Source of the DNA: Rhodoferax sp.
GTDB taxonomy: Bacteria; Pseudomonadota; Gammaproteobacteria; Burkholderiales; Burkholderiaceae_C
Assembly: GCA_017880985.1 (NCBI GenBank)
Contig: JADGRK010000010.1
Location: 1 to 18,990 of the forward strand
DNA length: 18,990 bases
Reading direction: 5' to 3'
A model generated the notes under the pieces. It searched no databases. It was not told the DNA's origin and saw nothing but the letters and a program-made list of their open reading frames with translations. Shown piece after piece: positions 15,328 to 18,990 of this stretch; position 1 is the first letter of the stretch; each line of letters starts with the position of its first letter. The position numbers and the translations under genes are program-made.

Positions 15328-15530
15328 AGTTTGGCGCCTATCCTGGGCGCTATGGCATCGGCCCGCCTCGCCGTTTGGAACAGCGAGTCAGTCAAAGGCA
15401 GATGGGATACAAAGGTGGAACGTTTGCGCAAGGGCAAGGTTCCCAGCAAGGTGCTGGCATTGTGGGCAACTGAAGCGCCACAACTTATTTTATTATCGCA
15501 CGATCTTCCGTTCGTCGCCTGACGGTGGCA
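15328..15530. other. Leader/intergenic region between the SPFH gene and rhlE
   Basis: These 203 bases hold the probable rhlE promoter and 5' leader. On the minus strand, just past the SPFH stop, GATAATAAAAT (about 15490-15500) is the only clearly AT-rich -10-like site, with no good -35 found. It would give an unusually long leader of about 160 bases, as seen for some cold-regulated helicases. A 63-codon plus-strand frame here (15331-15522) matches no protein I know. Confidence 0.4.
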
Positions 15531-16460
15531 TTATTTTGTGCTTGGGTCCTGAGCACGCTGGGCTTGCACCATCTTCATGGCGGAGGAAATCAGCGCTGAA
15601 ACTTCCGTCATATTGCTGGGCACAATGAGCGTTGTGGTGGCATCGGCCGCCACTTTGGAATAAGCCTCGACCGCTTTTTCTGCCACCTTGAGTTGCACTG
15701 CTTCGCCGCCACCCGGCTGGCGAATGGCCGCTGCAATCCGTTCAATGGCCTGAGCGGTGGCTTCGGCGACGGCCAGGATCGATTGGGCATCACCTTGCGC
15801 CTTGTTGATCACAGCTTGTTTCTCGCCTTCAGAGCGGGCAATAAAGGCTTCACGTTCGCCGGTGGCAATGTTGATTTGCTCCTGGCGACGGCCTTCGGAG
15901 GCAGCGATCAGGGCGCGCTTTTCACGCTCTGCGGTAATTTGCTGCTGCATGGCGTGCAAAATTTCTTTCGGCGGTGTCAGATCCTTGATCTCATAGCGCA
16001 GCACCTTGACGCCCCAGTTCAGCGCTGCTTCGTCAATCGCCTGCACCACCTGAGCGTTGATGATGTCGCGCTCTTCAAACGTTTTGTCAAGCTCGAGTTT
16101 GCCGATGACAGAGCGCAGCGAGGTTTGCGCCAACTGGGAGATCGCCATGATGTAGTTACTCGATCCGTAGCTGGCCCGCATCGCATCGGTCACTTGAAAA
16201 TACAAAATGCCATCGACCTGCAGCTGGGTGTTATCACGCGTGATGCAGACCTGGCTGGCAATGTCGAGGGGCACTTCTTTCAGTAGATGTTTGTAAGCTA
16301 CCTTGTCCACAAACGGCACTAAAAAATTTAGTCCCGGCGTCAGGGTGCCGTTGTATTTTCCGAGTCGCTCTACCACCCACGCGTGCTGCTGTGGCACCAC
16401 TTTGATGGACTGCGTGATGAATATCGCCGCGATGACGAACAGGATGATTGCAACTTCCAC
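15531..16460 (-). CDS. qmcA: SPFH/band 7 membrane protein (stomatin/QmcA-like)
   Basis: This 309-residue protein has an N-terminal membrane segment (about 3-19). A band 7/SPFH domain follows (about 20-185), with QQHAWVVERLGKYNGTLTPGLNFLVPF and the family signature ALNWGVKVLRYEIKDLTPP. An Ala/Glu-rich coiled coil with AEREKRALIAASEGRRQ comes next (about 190-260). Such proteins oligomerise on the inner membrane, scaffold microdomains and can influence FtsH or other proteases. The start is GTG at 16460, supported by GGAG six bases upstream. NfeD lies 45 bases upstream on the same strand, the classical STOPP-NfeD pair seen as E. coli ybbJ-qmcA. The specific client is unknown. Confidence 0.92.
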   Translation of the reverse strand: MEVAIILFVIAAIFITQSIKVVPQQHAWVVERLGKYNGTLTPGLNFLVPFVDKVAYKHLLKEVPLDIASQVCITRDNTQLQVDGILYFQVTDAMRASYGSSNYIMAISQLAQTSLRSVIGKLELDKTFEERDIINAQVVQAIDEAALNWGVKVLRYEIKDLTPPKEILHAMQQQITAEREKRALIAASEGRRQEQINIATGEREAFIARSEGEKQAVINKAQGDAQSILAVAEATAQAIERIAAAIRQPGGGEAVQLKVAEKAVEAYSKVAADATTTLIVPSNMTEVSALISSAMKMVQAQRAQDPSTK

Positions 16461-16505
16461 TTGATTCTCCAGTTAATTTGACAGCTTAATACGATTGACA
16501 GATTG

Positions 16506-16931
16506 TCATAACTTCTCAACCACCAGCCGACTGCCCACCACTTCCACAATTCGATGGGGACCAGGCGTTGGCGTGGCACCGGCTACCAGTGACACACTCC
16601 AATTCGCGCCACGGTACTTGACTGAGCTGGTGCCATCCGGGGTCCAGGCCTCAACCGCGACGGTCTCGCCAACATCCAGAATGGCATCATGGTTGGCACC
16701 TGCGGGCAAAGCGCGTGGTTGCGTTTTTTTGTACCAGCGCCATGCCACCACAAAACCACCCCCTACTGCGGCAGCGACCATCAACTGGGTCGCTGCCGTA
16801 GCGCCCAAATGAGCGGCTACGGCTCCGGCGACCATCCCCATTGATAGCATGAGCAAATAAAACGTCCCGGTCAGCAATTCAACCGCAATGACCGCACCGG
16901 CTAACACCCACCAAATCGTTGATTCAGCCAT
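16506..16931 (-). CDS. NfeD family membrane protein (short form, YbbJ-like)
   Basis: This 141-residue protein has hydrophobic segments at about 6-25, 26-43 and 48-66, then a soluble OB-fold domain (about 78-140) with AILDVGETVAVEAWTPDG, VKYRGANWSV and PGPHRIVEVVGSRLVVEK. This is the short NfeD class, which lacks the ClpP-like protease domain of long NfeD. It pairs with the SPFH gene downstream and probably helps organise or stabilise the SPFH oligomer. The ATG at 16931 is preferred to the GTG at 16937, because AAGG lies six bases before it and would run directly into the GTG. The region upstream (16938-17062) must hold divergent promoters for this operon and the decarboxylase; none matches consensus well. 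Confidence 0.88.
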   Translation of the reverse strand: MAESTIWWVLAGAVIAVELLTGTFYLLMLSMGMVAGAVAAHLGATAATQLMVAAAVGGGFVVAWRWYKKTQPRALPAGANHDAILDVGETVAVEAWTPDGTSSVKYRGANWSVSLVAGATPTPGPHRIVEVVGSRLVVEKL

Positions 16932-17062
16932 ATCCACCCTTCGTTGTGTTGCTGTTTTTCACATTCTGCGGCAAAAAGCAGGGCTCGCAAAGGACCCAAA
17001 CTCAATTAGTCCTTACACTTCGCGCCTAATTCACAGTTTTGCGCGTCCAGCAGGAGTTTTTC

Positions 17063-18990
17063 ATGAAATTTCGCTTTCCCATTGTCATCATTGATGAAGA
17101 TTTTCGCTCTGAGAACACCTCCGGTCTGGGTATTCGGGCGTTGGCCCAAGCCATCGAGTCCGAGGGCCTGGAAGTGCTGGGCGTCACCAGCTACGGCGAC
17201 CTGAGCCAGTTTGCGCAGCAACAGAGCCGGGCCAGTGCCTTCATCCTGTCGATCGACGACGAGGAATTCACGCCCGGACCGGACCTGGACCCGGCCGTGG
17301 TGAATCTGCGTCATTTCATTGAAGAAGTGCGGCGCAAGAATCTCGACGTGCCAATCTACATCTATGGCGAGACCAAAACGTCACGTCACCTGCCCAACGA
17401 CATTTTGCGTGAGTTGCACGGTTTCATTCACATGTTTGAGGACACGCCCGAATTTGTGGCGCGCCACATCATTCGCGAAGCCAAAAACTACCTCGAGGGT
17501 GTACAGCCGCCGTTTTTCAAGGCCTTGCTCGACTACGCGGAGAATGGGTCATATTCATGGCACTGCCCGGGTCATTCCGGCGGCGTCGCATTCCTGAAAA
17601 GCCCGGTGGGGCAGATGTACCACCAGTTCTATGGCGAGAACATGCTGCGCGCTGACGTCTGCAACGCCGTGGAAGAGCTCGGTCAACTGCTGGACCATGA
17701 CGGTGCCATTGGCAAGAGTGAACGCAATGCAGCACGGATTTTCAATGCGGACCACTGCTTTTTTGTCACCAACGGCACCAGCACCAGCAACAAGATGGTG
17801 TGGCACCACACGGTGGCGCCCAACGACGTGGTGGTGGTGGACCGCAATTGCCACGTGTCCATCCTGCACGCGATCATCATGACCGGGGCGATTCCGGTAT
17901 TTTTGAAGCCCACGCGCAACCACTTTGGCATCATTGGTCCGATCCCCAAGAGCGAGTTCGAACCGACTGCCATCAAGGCAAAAATCAAGTCCAACCCCTT
18001 GATTCGACGTCACCTTCCCGACGTGGATTTCAGCCAGATCAAGCCGCGTGTGATGACACTGACCCAATCCACCTACGACGGTGTGCTCTACAACACCGAA
18101 ACGGTGAAGGCCATGCTTGACGGCTATGTGGAGAACATTCACTTTGATGAAGCCTGGTTGCCGCATGCGGCGTTTCACCCGTTTTATGGTACCTACCATG
18201 CCATGGGCAAGGACCGGGTACGGCCGAAGCACGCCATGGTGTATGTCACCCAGTCTATTCACAAACTGCTGGCCGGCATCAGCCAGGCCAGCCAGGTGCT
18301 GGTGCAAAATTCGCAAACCGTCAAGCTTGACAAGCACCTCTTCAACGATGCGTATCTGATGCATACCAGCACCAGCCCGCAATACAGCATCATTGCCAGT
18401 TGCGATGTGGCCGCCGCCATGATGGAACCACCCGGTGGCACCGCGCTGGTGGAAGAAAGTATCGCTGAAGCGCTGGACTTTCGCCGAGCCATGCGCAAGG
18501 TCGATGAGGAATACGGTGCCGACTGGTGGTTCAAGGTGTGGGGCCCCGACAAGCTGGTAGACGAAGGCATCGGTCGCGCTGACGACTGGATCATCAAGGG
18601 CGAGTCGCCCAAGGCCAAGGCCGGCGTCAACTGGCATGGATTCGGCAAAATGGCGGCGGGCTTCAATATGCTGGATCCGATCAAGTCAACTGTCGTGACG
18701 CCCGGCATGGACTTGAACGGCAAGTTCGCCAAGACCGGTATTCCGGCCAGCATCGTGACCAAGTTCCTGGCCGAGCATGGCGTGGTGGTCGAGAAAACCG
18801 GGCTTTACAGCTTTTTCATCATGTTCACCATCGGCATCACCAAGGGCCGCTGGAACAGCATGTTGACCGCCTTGCAGCAGTTCAAGGACGACTACGCCAA
18901 GAACCAGCCGATGTGGCGCATCCTGCCCGAGTTTTGCCAGAAGTACCCCAAATACGAAACCATGGGCCTGGCTGACCTGTGCCAGCATGT
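17063..18990 (+). CDS. PLP-dependent arginine/lysine/ornithine decarboxylase (3' end missing)
   Basis: The frame is open from ATG 17063 to the right edge, about 642 residues; the family is about 715-760, so roughly 100 are missing. The N-terminal wing (about 1-130) begins FRFPIVIIDEDFRSENTSGLG and resembles a response-regulator fold. The fold-type I core shows YSWHCPGHSGG, TNGTSTSNK (236-244), DRNCHVSILHA, HFDEAW (360-365; Asp362 contacts the PLP ring nitrogen) and QSIHKLL, where Lys401 forms the Schiff base. The C-terminal part has LYSFFIMFTIGITKGRW. These enzymes remove CO2 from Arg, Lys or Orn to make agmatine, cadaverine or putrescine, for acid resistance or polyamine supply. Substrate cannot be fixed from motifs alone. 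AGGAG (17052-17056) lies six bases before the ATG. No antiporter gene is seen inside the window. Confidence 0.93.
   Translation, partial: MKFRFPIVIIDEDFRSENTSGLGIRALAQAIESEGLEVLGVTSYGDLSQFAQQQSRASAFILSIDDEEFTPGPDLDPAVVNLRHFIEEVRRKNLDVPIYIYGETKTSRHLPNDILRELHGFIHMFEDTPEFVARHIIREAKNYLEGVQPPFFKALLDYAENGSYSWHCPGHSGGVAFLKSPVGQMYHQFYGENMLRADVCNAVEELGQLLDHDGAIGKSERNAARIFNADHCFFVTNGTSTSNKMVWHHTVAPNDVVVVDRNCHVSILHAIIMTGAIPVFLKPTRNHFGIIGPIPKSEFEPTAIKAKIKSNPLIRRHLPDVDFSQIKPRVMTLTQSTYDGVLYNTETVKAMLDGYVENIHFDEAWLPHAAFHPFYGTYHAMGKDRVRPKHAMVYVTQSIHKLLAGISQASQVLVQNSQTVKLDKHLFNDAYLMHTSTSPQYSIIASCDVAAAMMEPPGGTALVEESIAEALDFRRAMRKVDEEYGADWWFKVWGPDKLVDEGIGRADDWIIKGESPKAKAGVNWHGFGKMAAGFNMLDPIKSTVVTPGMDLNGKFAKTGIPASIVTKFLAEHGVVVEKTGLYSFFIMFTIGITKGRWNSMLTALQQFKDDYAKNQPMWRILPEFCQKYPKYETMGLADLCQH

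Noticed and set aside
15331..15522. Plus-strand 63-codon frame between rhlE and the SPFH gene
   Set aside because: It has no recognised homology and no Shine-Dalgarno sequence, and it lies where the rhlE leader should be. It was kept only as a note in the region entry.
17555..18637. Minus-strand open frame of 360 codons
   Set aside because: It is the mirror of the decarboxylase coding strand. The decarboxylase has its complete PLP motifs; this frame has none.
1..18990. Search for mobile elements, toxin-antitoxin pairs, defence genes and riboswitches
   Set aside because: No transposase, integrase, terminal inverted repeats, recognisable toxin or restriction motifs, or known riboswitch cores were found by reading; covariance-model and HMM searches were not possible.

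Overview
The window reads as chromosomal DNA of a betaproteobacterium of the Burkholderiales, most likely a Comamonadaceae member close to Rhodoferax or Polaromonas. This rests on the gene set and neighbourhoods: earP next to an EF-P with arginine at position 32, uvrC-pgsA, HU-ppiD, clpS-clpA and nfeD-SPFH. Protein style and moderately high GC agree. The taxon is inferred by eye; no database search was run.

Layout. (1) Bases 1-271 hold an internal piece of a radical-SAM activating enzyme (NrdG-like). It stops abruptly where the middle of an oppositely oriented PRPP-synthetase-like gene begins. Two broken genes meet at one point, so this is either a real rearrangement or, more likely, an assembly chimera. 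(2) Bases 272-3972 on the minus strand read, in transcription order, earP, efp with a strong terminator, an AMP/thymidine phosphorylase family gene, and the truncated PRPP synthetase. (3) Bases 3984-7712 on the plus strand carry uvrC, pgsA and a tartrate/D-malate dehydrogenase. (4) Bases 7713-10455 carry a well-formed sigma70 promoter, HU, tRNA-Val, a terminator, ppiD, tRNA-His and a terminator. (5) Bases 10403-10767 are a non-coding stretch, followed by clpS-clpA. (6) Bases 13525-16931 on the minus strand carry nfeD, a stomatin/QmcA-like SPFH gene and an rhlE-type DEAD-box helicase, convergent with clpA. (7) From 17063 to the right edge runs a plus-strand arginine/lysine/ornithine decarboxylase, cut by the window end.

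Functional groupings. EarP rhamnosylates EF-P for translation through polyproline stretches. The phosphorylase and PRPP-synthetase pair looks like a nucleotide-salvage unit. ClpS delivers N-degron substrates to ClpA (with ClpP, not present here). PpiD assists folding at the periplasmic face of the inner membrane. NfeD and the SPFH protein form a membrane-microdomain pair. Most of the window is housekeeping. I found no CRISPR array, prophage, insertion sequence, toxin-antitoxin pair or defence island. The points most worth a second look are the junction near 271, the phosphorylase/PRPP-synthetase pair, a small palindromic repeat flanking the tRNA-His/clpS interval, and the repeat-expanded tail of the helicase.
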